Shown: positions 29,282-38,978, counted from the stretch's first letter. The stretch: DNA of 64,000 nucleotides from an uncultured Serinicoccus sp. (GCF_947500995.1 NZ_CANMUA010000002.1:124001-188000); one strand, 5' to 3'. Numbers and translations are program-made. The notes: generated by a model from the sequence alone, not told the origin.

Positions 29282-30478
29282 TCAGGTCGTGGCGACGAGC
29301 AGCGGGATGCCGGTCTCCGCCGGGGTGATGGAGCCGTGGTGGCCACGCAGCCGCAGGACCTCGGGGCGCAGCGTCCGGGAGTCCAGCATCGTGGCCGGTC
29401 CGAGCATGGCCACGACCGCCTCGCCGATGCGGGTGTCGTAGCCGTCGCGGACCGGCCCGAACCAGCCCGCCCCGATCGCCTCCTCACGCGTGAGGACCAG
29501 GGCCGACTCCCCCAGCTCCTCCCGCCAGGCGGCCACGACGTCGTCGACCGCCCCCGGGCGGCACCAGGCCTGCGGCGCCCGCGGCTCACCGGCCAGCAGC
29601 TCCACCCCGTCCGCCAGCTCCGGCTCCAGCGCCAGGTCGCGGCGGTGCTCGTGCGGCGCCTCGACCATGCCGTGGTCGGCCGTGACGACGACGACGGTGT
29701 CCGCCGGCAGCCGTCCGAGCAGGTCCGCGACCCAGGCGTCGAAGGTCTCCACCGCCTCACCCCACTCCAGGGAGTCCGGGCCGTGGACGTGGCCGGCCTT
29801 GTCGATCTCGTCCCAGTAGGCATACGCCAGGGCCCGGCCGCGCCGCCCCGCCTGCGCCATCGCGTGCAGGACCCCCTCCGTGCGACCGGCGTGGTCCGCG
29901 GCCCCGATGAAGGCGCCACCGCGCAGCGCCGCCCGCGTGAGCCCGGAGCCGGCGTAGGCGGGCTGGGAGACGGTGCTCATCGACACGTCCCGGCGTCCGG
30001 CGTGCTGCAGCAGGGTGGGCGACGGCTGGTACTCGTGCGGGTCGGGCCCGTCCTTCCACGCCAGGTGGTTGAAGAGGCGGCCGCGGTGGTTGGTCTGCCA
30101 CCCGACGATGCCGTGCCCGCCTGCCGCCCGACCCGTGCCGAGCGTGGTCAGGCTGGTGGCCGTCGTCGACGGGAAGCCGCAGGCGAACCCCTCCGGCCCG
30201 GGCAGGTCGGGGGTCGGCAGACCGCTCAGGGTGCGCGCGTGCCCGCTGCCCCGCCGCAGCTGGTGGACGCCGAGCCCGTCGGCGAGCACGACGACGACGC
30301 GACGGGTCCCGGGCAGCGCCCACCCGGCCGGCTCCACCCCGTCGGGCAGGTCGCTCACCCCCAGGGCGCGCAGCGCTGCCGGCAGCACGGAGGCCAGCCC
30401 GGTGCCCGGTGCGGGTGGCTGGTATGCCGCGGCCGCCGTGGCGACCAGGTCGGCGGCGGGGCCCTCGGCAGCGCTCAT
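29282..30478 (-). CDS. Alkaline phosphatase superfamily phosphodiesterase/nucleotide pyrophosphatase
   Basis: The 398-residue protein has the superfamily metal and nucleophile motifs: VVVLADGLGV, FPSTTATSLTTLGTG (nucleophile Thr), YWDEIDKAGHVHGP, and VVVTADHGMVEAP, with a final RLRGHHGSITPAE. There is no signal peptide, so it acts in the cytoplasm. ATG 30478 overlaps the DUF5998 stop by 4 bases. The much longer open frame upstream is a shadow of other genes. The substrate is not predictable beyond a phosphate mono- or diester. Confidence 0.88.
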   Translation of the reverse strand: MSAAEGPAADLVATAAAAYQPPAPGTGLASVLPAALRALGVSDLPDGVEPAGWALPGTRRVVVVLADGLGVHQLRRGSGHARTLSGLPTPDLPGPEGFACGFPSTTATSLTTLGTGRAAGGHGIVGWQTNHRGRLFNHLAWKDGPDPHEYQPSPTLLQHAGRRDVSMSTVSQPAYAGSGLTRAALRGGAFIGAADHAGRTEGVLHAMAQAGRRGRALAYAYWDEIDKAGHVHGPDSLEWGEAVETFDAWVADLLGRLPADTVVVVTADHGMVEAPHEHRRDLALEPELADGVELLAGEPRAPQAWCRPGAVDDVVAAWREELGESALVLTREEAIGAGWFGPVRDGYDTRIGEAVVAMLGPATMLDSRTLRPEVLRLRGHHGSITPAETGIPLLVATT

Positions 30479-31053
30479 CGACCCAGGCGGCCGGAGAGCT
30501 CGCTGGAGAAGATCAACGCCTGCTCGAGCCGCTCGACGCCGTGCGCCTCTGCGGCGATGCGCAGCGACAGGTCGTCGCTGGAGACGGTGCCCTCGTAGCC
30601 GTGGTCCCCCTCGCACTGCGGGTCGTCGCAGACCGCCGGCAGCAGGTCGACGCGGGCGACGGCGCCCCAGCCCAGGGTGAGGGTGATGCCGCGGCCGGCG
30701 AGGCTGCCGTCGTAGTGCTCCGGGTCGACCAGGGTGTGCGTGAGCATGACGCCGCGCACCGCGCGCAGCGGCACGGTCTCGCTGGTGGCCGTGGCCATCC
30801 GCTGCCCCTCCGGGCCCTCGTGGTCGTCGGCGTGCGCGATGACGAGGCGGCGCTCGGTCAGCACGAGGACCGTGAGGTGGTTGCGGACCGCCATCTCGTC
30901 GAAGGTCGTCTCGTCGTGGACGAGGTGGGTGACGACGTGGTCCTTGCCGACGGCCGTGACGACGACGTCGTGGACCACGGCGGGGAGGTATCCCGCCGCG
31001 TCGATGTCGGCGACGAGCGAATCGGGCAGCGGCGACCTCACACGACGGACCAT
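30475..31053 (-). CDS. DUF5998 family protein
   Basis: The 192-residue cytoplasmic protein of unknown function is conserved in actinobacteria beside the phosphodiesterase gene that follows. Typical stretches are GYLPAVVHDVVVTAVG, HLVHDETTFD and CDDPQCEGDHGYEG. The last has two close cysteines and a histidine, possibly a metal site. The stop overlaps the next start (ATGA), so the two are made together. It lies 12 bases downstream of the GNAT/acyl-CoA-synthetase gene. Confidence 0.85.
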   Translation of the reverse strand: MVRRVRSPLPDSLVADIDAAGYLPAVVHDVVVTAVGKDHVVTHLVHDETTFDEMAVRNHLTVLVLTERRLVIAHADDHEGPEGQRMATATSETVPLRAVRGVMLTHTLVDPEHYDGSLAGRGITLTLGWGAVARVDLLPAVCDDPQCEGDHGYEGTVSSDDLSLRIAAEAHGVERLEQALIFSSELSGRLGR

Positions 31054-31065
31054 GGGCCCATCGTC

Positions 31066-33732
31066 TCAGACGTCGGCGAGCAGCGTCCGCCGCTCCGCGT
31101 CGGCCCGGGTCGGGGCGGGCGCGACCCGGATGCTGGCGCCGAGCACCTCGATGCCGTCCTGGTGGGCCATCACCGGGTTGAGCCGCACGTGGGCCAGCTC
31201 CGGGTGGTCGTCGGCGAGCATGGAGACGCGGGCGACGAGGTCGTGCAGGGCGCGCTGGTCGACCGGCATGGCGCCGCGGTAGCCGTCGAGCAGCGGGGCC
31301 GCCTTGATGGAGGTCGTGAGCTCGGCGATGTCGACGTCGGTCAGCGGGGGGAAGCGGTGCGCCTCGTCGCCCAGCAGGTCGATGGGCAGCCCGGCCACCC
31401 CGAAGCCGACGACCGGCCCGAAGAGCGGGTCCTCGACCGAGTTGACCTCGACCGGGACGCCGTCCGGCGCCATCTGCTGCAGCGCGATCCCGTCCGCCCC
31501 GAGCGGGTCGATGAGCGCCTCCAGGTCGCGGTATGCGGCGCCGACCGCCTTGGGGTGGCGCAGCCCCGTGCGCACCCAGCCCCGCCCGGGCTGGTGCTGC
31601 AGCAGCGGCGAGGTCGCCTTGAGCACGACGCTGCCGCGCAGCTTCTGGTATGCCTTGACCGCCTCCGCGTCGGAGTGCACGGGGACGACCGGCCAGACCT
31701 CGATGCCGTAGGCGCCGAGCACCTCCTCCACCTGCTCGCGGGAGAGCTCGACCCCACGGGGCTGCCGGGCCAGGGCCGCCTCGATCACCGCGCCGGCGCG
31801 GGCGCGGTCCAGCCCGTCCAGCCGCACCCGCTCCCCCTGGTCGCGGCGCCGCCACTGCGCGTAGCGCACGGCCGCGGCCAGGGCGCGGACGGCGTCCTCG
31901 GGCATGGGGTAGGTGGGGACGCCGGCGCCGGGGGTGACGCCACGCATACCGAGGAAGGTCGCGACGCAGGGCTTCTCGTGCCCCGCGACCGCCGCCGCCA
32001 CGGCGTCGACCACCTCGGGGTCGATGTCGGCGACCGGCGGGATGAAGCAGGCGACGAGCGCGTCGACGTCCTCCTGGGCGAGCGCCTCCTCGACCACCTC
32101 CCGGAACTCCTCGGTCAGCGCCTCCGCGGAGACCGTCACCGGCCCGTGGACGACGCGCAGCCCCCGCGCGGAGACGGCGTCCGCGGCCAGCGACCCCAGC
32201 GCGTTGTTGTTGGTGACCACCGCCACCCGGTCCCCGCGCGGCAGCGGTTGGGAGACGAGCAGCTGGGCGACGTCGAAGAGCTGGTGGGCGTTGTCGACCC
32301 GGATGACCCCGGACTGGCGCAGCATCTGCCCGAAGGTCTCGGGGCGTTCGTGGGTGAGCCGCACCCGGTGCCCCTGCGGGATGGCGTGCTGCCCGGTGCC
32401 CGACTTCACCACGATCACCGGCTTGCTGAGCGCGAGCTTGCGGGCGATCCGGGTGAACTTGCGCGGGTTGCCCATGGTCTCGAGGTAGAGCCCCACGACG
32501 GTGGTGTTCTCGTCCTCGGTCCAGTACTGCATGAGGTCGTTGCCCGAGATGTCCACCCGGTTGCCGGCCGAGGCGAAGGTCGAGATGCCCAGCCCGCGAC
32601 GGCGGGCCGAGGCCAGCAGCGCGATGCCGAGGCCGCCGGACTGGCTGAACAGGCCCAGGCTGCCGAACTCGGGCAGGTGCTCGGTGGCGGCGATGGAGGC
32701 GTTGAGCCGGGTCTGCGGGTCGTTGTTGATGAGCCCGAAGCTGGTCGGGCCGAGCACCCGCATGCCGTAGTGGCGCGCCCGGACCAGCAGCTCGTGCTGC
32801 AGGGCCCGTCCTTCCGTGCCCGTCTCGGCGAACCCCTCGGAGGCCACGACGAGCGCCTTGACCCCGGCGTCGGCGCACTCGTCCACGATGCCGAGGACCT
32901 CCTCGGCCACCACCGCCACCACGGCGAGGTCGACGCCGCCCTCGATGTCGCGGACGGAGGCGACCGCGGGGTGGCCGTTGATGAGGGTGCCGGGGTCGGC
33001 GGCGTTGTTGACCGGGTAGACGCGACCGGTGAAGCCCCCGGCGACGATGTCGTCGAAGAAGGCGCGGCCGATGGTCGAGGGACGCCGGCTGACCCCCACC
33101 ACGGCGACCGACTCGGGGTGCAGCACCGCCCGCATGGACCGGACCTCGGAGCGGTGCTCCCGGGAGGTGCGGACGGCCCGGGATGCCTCGGTCGGCTCGA
33201 TGTCGAAGGACACGGCGATGACCCCGTCGTCGAACTCGTGTGAGACCTCGAAGCCGGCGTCCCGGAAGACGCCGATCATCTTGCGGTTCTGCGGCAGGAC
33301 GTCGGCGACGAAGCGGGTCACCCCGCCCTCGCGGCCGATGTCGGCCAGGTGCTCGAGCAGGACCGAGCCGATGCCGCGCCCCTGGTGGTGGTCGGAGACG
33401 TTGAAGGCGACCTCGGCCACCGTCCCGCCGGGGGTGAGCCGGTCGAACCGGCCGATGCCCACCAGGTCGTCGCGGACGTACATGACCAGCGCCACCCGGT
33501 CGGCGTAGTCCACGTGGGTGAACCGGTGCACGTCCTTGTCGGAGAGCCTCTTGATGGGGGCGAAGAAGCGCAGGTAGATCGACTGCTCGGACTGGGCCTC
33601 GTGGAAGCGGTGGATGGCCTCGGTGTCGTCCGGTCGGATCGGCCGGACGTGGGCCACCCGGCCGTCGGACAGGACGACGTCGGCCTCCCACTCGTGCGGA
33701 TAGCCCGGGGGCAGCTCCTCGGCCTCGCTCAT
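31066..33732 (-). CDS. GNAT acetyltransferase fused to acyl-CoA synthetase (NDP-forming) domains, Pat-type
   Basis: The 888-residue protein has an N-terminal GNAT domain (about 25-175, with the acetyl-CoA loop DHHQGRGIGSVLL), a CoA-binding domain (about 205-300, VAVVGVSRRPSTIG), a succinyl-CoA-ligase-like domain (about 340-600, GLFSQSGGLG) and a C-terminal ATP-grasp-like part (about 640-880). With GNAT in front, the order is that of Streptomyces Pat enzymes, opposite to Salmonella Pat. The likely role is protein lysine acetylation, for example of acetyl-CoA synthetase. The expected active-site His of true acid-CoA ligases is not obvious. Confidence 0.87.
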   Translation of the reverse strand: MSEAEELPPGYPHEWEADVVLSDGRVAHVRPIRPDDTEAIHRFHEAQSEQSIYLRFFAPIKRLSDKDVHRFTHVDYADRVALVMYVRDDLVGIGRFDRLTPGGTVAEVAFNVSDHHQGRGIGSVLLEHLADIGREGGVTRFVADVLPQNRKMIGVFRDAGFEVSHEFDDGVIAVSFDIEPTEASRAVRTSREHRSEVRSMRAVLHPESVAVVGVSRRPSTIGRAFFDDIVAGGFTGRVYPVNNAADPGTLINGHPAVASVRDIEGGVDLAVVAVVAEEVLGIVDECADAGVKALVVASEGFAETGTEGRALQHELLVRARHYGMRVLGPTSFGLINNDPQTRLNASIAATEHLPEFGSLGLFSQSGGLGIALLASARRRGLGISTFASAGNRVDISGNDLMQYWTEDENTTVVGLYLETMGNPRKFTRIARKLALSKPVIVVKSGTGQHAIPQGHRVRLTHERPETFGQMLRQSGVIRVDNAHQLFDVAQLLVSQPLPRGDRVAVVTNNNALGSLAADAVSARGLRVVHGPVTVSAEALTEEFREVVEEALAQEDVDALVACFIPPVADIDPEVVDAVAAAVAGHEKPCVATFLGMRGVTPGAGVPTYPMPEDAVRALAAAVRYAQWRRRDQGERVRLDGLDRARAGAVIEAALARQPRGVELSREQVEEVLGAYGIEVWPVVPVHSDAEAVKAYQKLRGSVVLKATSPLLQHQPGRGWVRTGLRHPKAVGAAYRDLEALIDPLGADGIALQQMAPDGVPVEVNSVEDPLFGPVVGFGVAGLPIDLLGDEAHRFPPLTDVDIAELTTSIKAAPLLDGYRGAMPVDQRALHDLVARVSMLADDHPELAHVRLNPVMAHQDGIEVLGASIRVAPAPTRADAERRTLLADV

Positions 33733-33800
33733 GGCTCCACTATCCCATCGGGGGCGGCACCGGGTCCGGATCTGTCGGTGGCCCGTGCCACGATCGAGGT

Positions 33801-34442
33801 ATGGAGCTCGGCGAGGTGGTGCGACGGCGGCGGATGGTCCGGGCCTACGACCCCGGGCGTCCGGTACCGCCGCAGGTGCTCACCCGCGCGCTGGAGCACG
33901 CGACCCGCGCACCCAGCGCCGGCTTCTCCCAGGGCTGGGACTTCGTCGTGCTGACCTCGGAGGAGGAGCGCGGACGGTTCTGGTCCGCGGCGACCGACCC
34001 GGCGGCCCGCGCCCGCATGGACCCGTGGCTGCGCGGGGTGATGAGCGCCCCCTGCCTCGTCGTGTGCCTGTCGGACAAGCAGGCCTACCTCGAGCGCTAC
34101 GCCGAGGCGGACAAGGGCCGTACGGACCGCGACGAGGCCCGCTGGCCGGTCCCCTACTGGGACGTCGACACGGGGATGGCGGCGCTGCTCATGCTGCTGA
34201 CGGCCGTCGACGAGGGGCTGGGCGGGCTCTTCTTCGGGGTCCCCGGGGAGCGGGTGGGGCAGACGCTGACCGCGCTCGGGGCCCCGGCCGACCGCCGCGT
34301 CGTGGGGGTCGTGGCGATGGGGTATGCCGCCACGGACCGCGACCGCCGCTCGCCCTCCCTGCGCCGTGGTCGACGGCCGGTGGCGGAGGTGGCCCACCGC
34401 GGGCGGTTCGGCACCCCGTGGGAGGAGGTCAGCGGGCCCTGA
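33801..34442 (+). CDS. Nitroreductase family protein
   Basis: The 213-residue FMN-dependent oxidoreductase has an N-terminal RRRRMVRAYDPGRPVP that matches the FMN phosphate-binding (R-x-S-x-R-x-F/Y) region. The motif HATRAPSAGFSQGWDFVV follows, and GLGGLFFGVPGE lies near residue 140. It is divergent from the GNAT gene and converges on the PfkB gene with a 14-base overlap of the ends. The substrate is unknown; relatives reduce nitro compounds or quinones, or act in cofactor metabolism. Confidence 0.87.
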   Translation: MELGEVVRRRRMVRAYDPGRPVPPQVLTRALEHATRAPSAGFSQGWDFVVLTSEEERGRFWSAATDPAARARMDPWLRGVMSAPCLVVCLSDKQAYLERYAEADKGRTDRDEARWPVPYWDVDTGMAALLMLLTAVDEGLGGLFFGVPGERVGQTLTALGAPADRRVVGVVAMGYAATDRDRRSPSLRRGRRPVAEVAHRGRFGTPWEEVSGP

Positions 34443-35421
34443 GGAAGGCGTCGACCTCGTCCGCGGTCGGCGACGTCGCGGGGCCGCGCCGGGTGACCTT
34501 GACCGCCGCCGCGGCGTTGGCGCGGCGCGCGGCCTCGACCCAGGGCAGACCGTCCGCGACCCCGGCGCACAGCACCCCGGTGTGCGTGTCGCCGGCGCCG
34601 TTGGTGTCCACCGCGGTCTGCGGGAAGCCCGGCACGAGGGTCGAGGTCTGCTCCGCCCGGACGACGCAGCCCCGGGGCCCGTCCCGGACGACGACGACCG
34701 CCCCGGGCGCCAGCCGCTCGGCGACGGCCTCGGCGAGCGCCACGAGGTCGGCCCCGTCCTCATGCTCTGCCCCGGCAGCCGCGGCAGCCGCGGACGCAGC
34801 GGGCTCCGGCGCGGGGCCGCCGGTGAGGTCGCGCGCCTCGGCGGCGTTGGAGGTCCACACCGTCGTCCGGGCGAGCACCCGGTCCACGACGTCCGGCTCG
34901 AAGGTGGTGAAGGGCGCTCCGGGGTCGAGCACGACCTGCACGCCCCCGGGCAGGTCCTCGAGCCAGCCCAGCAGCGGGTCGCGGGTGGGCGGCAGCAGCG
35001 TGTAGCCGGACACGCAGACGAGGTCACCGTGCGCGGGACCGCTCGTGGCGAGGGAGTCGCGGGTGATGCGGCGCTCCGCCGCCCGGGTCGTGACGAAGGT
35101 CCGCTCGGCGCTGGGCTCGACGAGCACGACGCACTCCCCCGTGTCGAGGTCGGCCACCGGGGGCGCGCTGGCCTCGATCCCCTCGGCGGCGAGCACGTCG
35201 CGCACGAGGTCGCCGTTCGGCCCGGTCCCGACCGCGCCGGCGAGCACGGCCAGCCCGCCCGAGCGCGCGGCGGCGACGACGATGGTGACGGCACCACCGG
35301 CATACCTGGTCGCGCTGTCGGCCATGACGTTGCCGCCGCGCTCGGGCAGCGTGCCGACCTCGAGCACGAGGTCGACCATGGCCTGGCCGGTGTGGATGAC
35401 CCTGCGGGCGGGCGACGACAT
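34429..35421 (-). CDS. PfkB-family carbohydrate kinase
   Basis: The 330-residue sugar or nucleoside kinase has the N-terminal motif VMADSATRYAGGAVTIVVAAARSGG and the C-terminal signature DTNGAGDTHTGVLCAG, containing the catalytic Asp. The usual aromatic residue after GAGDT is His here. An Ala/Glu-rich insertion of about 25 residues lies near position 220. ATG 35421 matches the family N-terminus. It is divergent from the M20 peptidase gene. The sugar is unknown. Confidence 0.88.
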   Translation of the reverse strand: MSSPARRVIHTGQAMVDLVLEVGTLPERGGNVMADSATRYAGGAVTIVVAAARSGGLAVLAGAVGTGPNGDLVRDVLAAEGIEASAPPVADLDTGECVVLVEPSAERTFVTTRAAERRITRDSLATSGPAHGDLVCVSGYTLLPPTRDPLLGWLEDLPGGVQVVLDPGAPFTTFEPDVVDRVLARTTVWTSNAAEARDLTGGPAPEPAASAAAAAAGAEHEDGADLVALAEAVAERLAPGAVVVVRDGPRGCVVRAEQTSTLVPGFPQTAVDTNGAGDTHTGVLCAGVADGLPWVEAARRANAAAAVKVTRRGPATSPTADEVDAFLRAR

Positions 35422-35464
35422 GGGACGTACCCTGCCACGCCGGCGCACCGCATACCCTCGCCCC

Positions 35465-36733
35465 ATGAGCACCGCGACCGCCGCCGTCCTCCAGCCGCTG
35501 CCGACGATCCGCCCCTGGCTGGAGGACGTCTACCGCCACCTGCACGCCCACCCCGAGCTGTCCATGGCCGAGCACGCGACGGCCGCGCGCGTCGTGCAGG
35601 AGGTGTCGGGCATGCCCGGCGCCGACGACCTCGAGGTGCACACCGGGATCGGGGGGACCGGGGTGGCGGTGGTCGCGCGCAACGGCGACGGCCCGACCGT
35701 GCTGCTGCGCGCCGACATGGACGGTCTGCCGGTCGCCGAGGACACCGGGCTGGACTACGCGTCGACGGTGCGGGTCACCAACGAGGCCGGCGAGCAGGTG
35801 CCGGTCATGCACGCCTGCGGCCACGACACCCACGTGGCGACCCTGCTGGCGTCCCTGCGCCTGCTGCTGGAGGGTCGGGAGCACTGGGCCGGCACCGTCG
35901 TCGCGGTCTTCCAGCCGGCGGAGGAGCAGTTCAACGGTGCCGAGGCGATGGTCGCCGACGGCCTGGTCAACCTGCTGCCGCGTCCGGACGTCGCCTTGGG
36001 CCAGCACGTGCTGCCCGGACCCGCCGGGTCGGTGCAGGTGGCGCCGGGGCCGATCATGGCCAGCTGCGACGACTTCCGGATCACCCTGCACGGCAAGGGC
36101 GGGCACGGCTCGGCGCCGCACACGGCGATCGACCCGGTCGTCATGGCCGCGTCGCTGGTGATGCGCCTGCAGACGGTGGTGTCCCGGCAGGTCTCGCCGC
36201 AGGCCACCGCCGTGGTGAGCGTCGGCCGGATCGCCGCCGGCACCAAGACCAACATCATCCCGGCGCACGCCGTGCTGGAGGGGACCGTGCGGACCTACGA
36301 CGGTGCGGTGGCGGCGCACTGCCTGGAGGTCATCGAGCGCACCGCCCGCGCCGAGGCGCTGGCCTGGGGAGCCCCGGAGCCGGGCTTCGAGACCTTCGAC
36401 CACCTGCCGGTGACGGACAACGACCCGGGGGCCACCGCACGGGTGCGGGACGCCCTCGTCGCCGAGCTGGGCGAGGGGCAGGTGCGCGACTTCACCCCCG
36501 AGATGGGCTCGGAGGACTTCGGCGAGCTGCCGGCCGCGTGGGGGGTGCCCGGCTGCTACTGGGGCTTCGGCGCCTTCGACGCGCAGGACTGGGGTGCCGC
36601 CGAGGGGCGCGGCACGGAGCGGTCGGACTTCCCGGACAACCACTCCCCGCACTTCGCCCCCGTGCTGCAACCGATGCTGGACACGGGTGTGCGGGCGATG
36701 GTCGCCGCGGCGATGGGGTGGCTCGCCCGCTGA
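35465..36733 (+). CDS. M20 family amidohydrolase
   Basis: The 422-residue metal-dependent amidohydrolase belongs to the N-acyl-amino-acid / IAA-amino-acid hydrolase group. Metal ligands are in VMHACGHDTHVA and QPAEEQFNGAEAM, and near the C-terminus in DNHSPHFAP. The dimerisation lid includes GKGGHGSAPHTAIDPVV. It is divergent from the PfkB gene with 43 bases between, and is followed by a 32-bp tandem repeat. Removal of an acyl group from an amino acid is the expected reaction. Confidence 0.92.
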   Translation: MSTATAAVLQPLPTIRPWLEDVYRHLHAHPELSMAEHATAARVVQEVSGMPGADDLEVHTGIGGTGVAVVARNGDGPTVLLRADMDGLPVAEDTGLDYASTVRVTNEAGEQVPVMHACGHDTHVATLLASLRLLLEGREHWAGTVVAVFQPAEEQFNGAEAMVADGLVNLLPRPDVALGQHVLPGPAGSVQVAPGPIMASCDDFRITLHGKGGHGSAPHTAIDPVVMAASLVMRLQTVVSRQVSPQATAVVSVGRIAAGTKTNIIPAHAVLEGTVRTYDGAVAAHCLEVIERTARAEALAWGAPEPGFETFDHLPVTDNDPGATARVRDALVAELGEGQVRDFTPEMGSEDFGELPAAWGVPGCYWGFGAFDAQDWGAAEGRGTERSDFPDNHSPHFAPVLQPMLDTGVRAMVAAAMGWLAR

Positions 36734-36753
36734 GCGATCCGTCGCGGAGTCTG

Positions 36754-36881
36754 CCACCGAGCGCCGCGAGTGGTTGCGCCCACCGCCACCGAGCGCCGCG
36801 CATGGTTGCGCCCACCCCCACCGAGCGCCCCGCATGGTTGCGCCCACCCCCACCGAGCGCCGCGCATGGTTGCCCTGTGCC
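36754..36881. repeat. Four tandem 32-bp intergenic repeats
   Basis: Copies start at 36754, 36786, 36818 and 36850, each beginning CCACCGAGCGCC and containing TGGTTGCG. Copies differ at one to three bases, and the last departs after GGTTGC. There are no unique spacers, so it is not a CRISPR array. It fills most of the gap between the M20 amidohydrolase and the exporter ATPase. Confidence 0.92.
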
Positions 36882-36973
36882 GCCCGCCCGGGCAGAGCCG
36901 ATGACCCTCGCCCGGGACGGCGGCCTCACCTTAACGGGTGGGGTGTGTCGGTAGACCGCAGTAGCATCTTCGC

Positions 36974-37957
36974 GTGGCCCTCATCGAGGCGCACGACCTG
37001 CGCAAGACCTACCATTCCCGCTCCGGCGACGTGCACGCGCTCGCCGGGTTGTCACTGACCGTCCCGCAGGGCACCGTCAAGGGTCTGCTGGGCCCCAACG
37101 GGGCCGGCAAGACCACCACCGTCAAGGTGCTCAACACCCTCCTGCAGCCCGACTCGGGCACCGCGAGCGTGGCCGGGGTCGACGTGCTGCAGGACCCGGA
37201 GGGGGTGCGGCGGGTCATCGGCGCCAGCGGCCAGTACGCCGCGGTGGACGAGCACCTCACCGGCCGGGAGAACCTCGAGATGGTGGGCCGGCTCTACCAC
37301 CTCGGTGGGGCCAGGTCCAAGGCGCGCGCCGCCGAGCTGCTCGAGCAGTTCGACCTCGCCGACGCGGGAGACCGGCCGGTCAAGGGCTTCTCCGGCGGCA
37401 TGCGGCGGCGCATCGACCTGGCCTGCGCCCTCGTCAACAGCCCGCAGATCCTCTTCCTCGACGAGCCCACCACCGGGCTGGACCCGCGCAGCCGGCTCGG
37501 CCTGTGGGAGGTCATCAAGGACCTGGTGGCCCAGGGCACCACCGTCCTGCTGACGACCCAGTACCTCGAGGAGGCCGACTACCTCGCCGACGACATCAGC
37601 GTCATCGACCACGGCACGGTCATCGCCGAGGGCACCGCTGACGAGCTCAAGGCCCAGGTCGGCGGGCACCGGGTGGTGGTCACGCTGGTGGACGCCGACG
37701 ACGCGGACACCGCTCGGGCCGTCCTCGCCCGGCACGGGACCGAGGAGGTCCAGCAGGACACCGGCGGTCGCACCCTGTCGGTCCCGGTCACCGAGGGCCC
37801 GGGCGCCCTGCAGCACGTCCTCGCCGACCTCGACTCCGCAGGGGTCCGGCTGCACGACGCCGGGATGCGGCGGCCCACCCTGGACGACGTCTTCCTCCGG
37901 CTGACCGGCCGGGAGCAGGCCGACGACACCACGAGCGAGCTCGAGGAGAGCGCATGA
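36974..37957 (+). CDS. ABC exporter ATP-binding protein, DrrA type
   Basis: The 327-residue ATPase drives the ABC-2 permease that follows. Walker A is GPNGAGKTT near residue 38, the signature FSGGMRRRID near 137, and Walker B LFLDEPTTGLDPRSR near 158. The C-terminal DrrA-specific part ends RRPTLDDVFLRLTGRE. Members export drugs, lipids or polyketides. The start is GTG 36974; a -10-like TAGCAT at 36962-36967 would place transcription start almost on it (weak evidence). The stop overlaps the permease start by 4 bases. Confidence 0.92.
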   Translation: MALIEAHDLRKTYHSRSGDVHALAGLSLTVPQGTVKGLLGPNGAGKTTTVKVLNTLLQPDSGTASVAGVDVLQDPEGVRRVIGASGQYAAVDEHLTGRENLEMVGRLYHLGGARSKARAAELLEQFDLADAGDRPVKGFSGGMRRRIDLACALVNSPQILFLDEPTTGLDPRSRLGLWEVIKDLVAQGTTVLLTTQYLEEADYLADDISVIDHGTVIAEGTADELKAQVGGHRVVVTLVDADDADTARAVLARHGTEEVQQDTGGRTLSVPVTEGPGALQHVLADLDSAGVRLHDAGMRRPTLDDVFLRLTGREQADDTTSELEESA

Positions 37958-38817
37958 GCACCGACACCGCGGCCCCGCCGGCCCGGGCCGCCGACGACGG
38001 CCAGGGACCCCACGCGGCCAGCCCACTCGCCTCCTGGGCCAGCGACGTCCGCACCGTGACCTGGCGCAACCTCATCAAGTTCCGCCGCAACCCCGAGATC
38101 CTGCTCTTCGCGGTCCTGCAGCCCATCATGTTCGTCCTGCTCTTCTCGCAGGTCTACGGCGGCTCGATCGAGATCGACGGGGGCAACTACACCGACTACC
38201 TCATGGCCGGCATCTTCGGCCAGACGGTCCTCTTCGGCTCCACCTTCTCCGGCTACCAGATGGCGCAGGACCTCAAGGAGGGGATGATCGACCGCTTCCG
38301 GACGCTGCCGATGCACGACTCGGCCGTCCTCTTCGGTCGCACCAACGCCGACCTCGTTCTCAACGGCGTGTCCGTCGTCATCATGATGATGAGCGGCGCG
38401 CTGGTGGGCTGGCGCTTCCACGAGGGCTGGCTCAGCTTCCTCGCCGGCGTCGGGATCCTGCTGCTCTTCAGCTATGCCTTCAGCTGGGTGATGGCGCTGC
38501 TCGGCATCGTGGTCCGCACGCCCGAGGTCATCAACAACGCCTCGTTCATGATCCTCTTCCCGCTGACCTTCATCTCCAACGCCTTCGTGCAGACCGACCG
38601 GCTGCCCGCGGTGCTGGAGACCTTCGCCAACTGGAACCCCATCTCGGCCCTGGTGCAGGCGGTGCGCGAGCTCTTCGGCAACACCGGGGCAGCAGCGACC
38701 CCGGACACCTTCCCCATGCAGAACCCGATCCTCACCACCGTGGCCATGTCGGTGCTCATGCTCGCCGTCTTCGTGCCCGTGGCGGTCAACCGGTTCCGCC
38801 AGGCCTCCTCGCGCTGA
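37954..38817 (+). CDS. ABC-2 type exporter permease, DrrB type
   Basis: The 287-residue membrane protein has six predicted helices after a cytoplasmic N-terminus of about 55 residues. Family stretches are RNPEILLFAVLQPIMFVLLF, GYQMAQDLKEGMIDRFRTLP and NWNPISALVQAVRELFG. It forms the exporter with the upstream ATPase, to which its start is coupled. The substrate is unknown, and no biosynthetic cluster lies beside it. Confidence 0.92.
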   Translation: MSTDTAAPPARAADDGQGPHAASPLASWASDVRTVTWRNLIKFRRNPEILLFAVLQPIMFVLLFSQVYGGSIEIDGGNYTDYLMAGIFGQTVLFGSTFSGYQMAQDLKEGMIDRFRTLPMHDSAVLFGRTNADLVLNGVSVVIMMMSGALVGWRFHEGWLSFLAGVGILLLFSYAFSWVMALLGIVVRTPEVINNASFMILFPLTFISNAFVQTDRLPAVLETFANWNPISALVQAVRELFGNTGAAATPDTFPMQNPILTTVAMSVLMLAVFVPVAVNRFRQASSR

Positions 38818-38864
38818 GGGGCACGGGCTGCCCCCCGACGAGCCCCGGGCGATGGCCGCGGCGA

Positions 38865-38912
38865 GGTGGGCGGCGGCTGAGGTAGGCGGCGGCTGAGGTA
38901 GGCGGGCGGGTG
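38865..38912. repeat. 16-bp tandem repeat downstream of the exporter
   Basis: Two near-identical 16-base units (GGTGGGCGGCGGCTGA at 38865 and GGTAGGCGGCGGCTGA at 38881) and a degenerate third copy at 38897 lie in the 161-base gap between convergent genes. Nothing else was recognised in that gap. Confidence 0.7.
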
Positions 38913-38978
38913 ATGGGCGGGGATCCAGTGGGCTGCGGCGCCTGTGGACTGTGGTGAGCTGGGGCTGCGGTGGGCTGC

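Noticed and set aside
36754-36881. Possible CRISPR array
   Set aside because: The repeats are directly joined without unique spacers and no cas genes are nearby; it is a tandem repeat.
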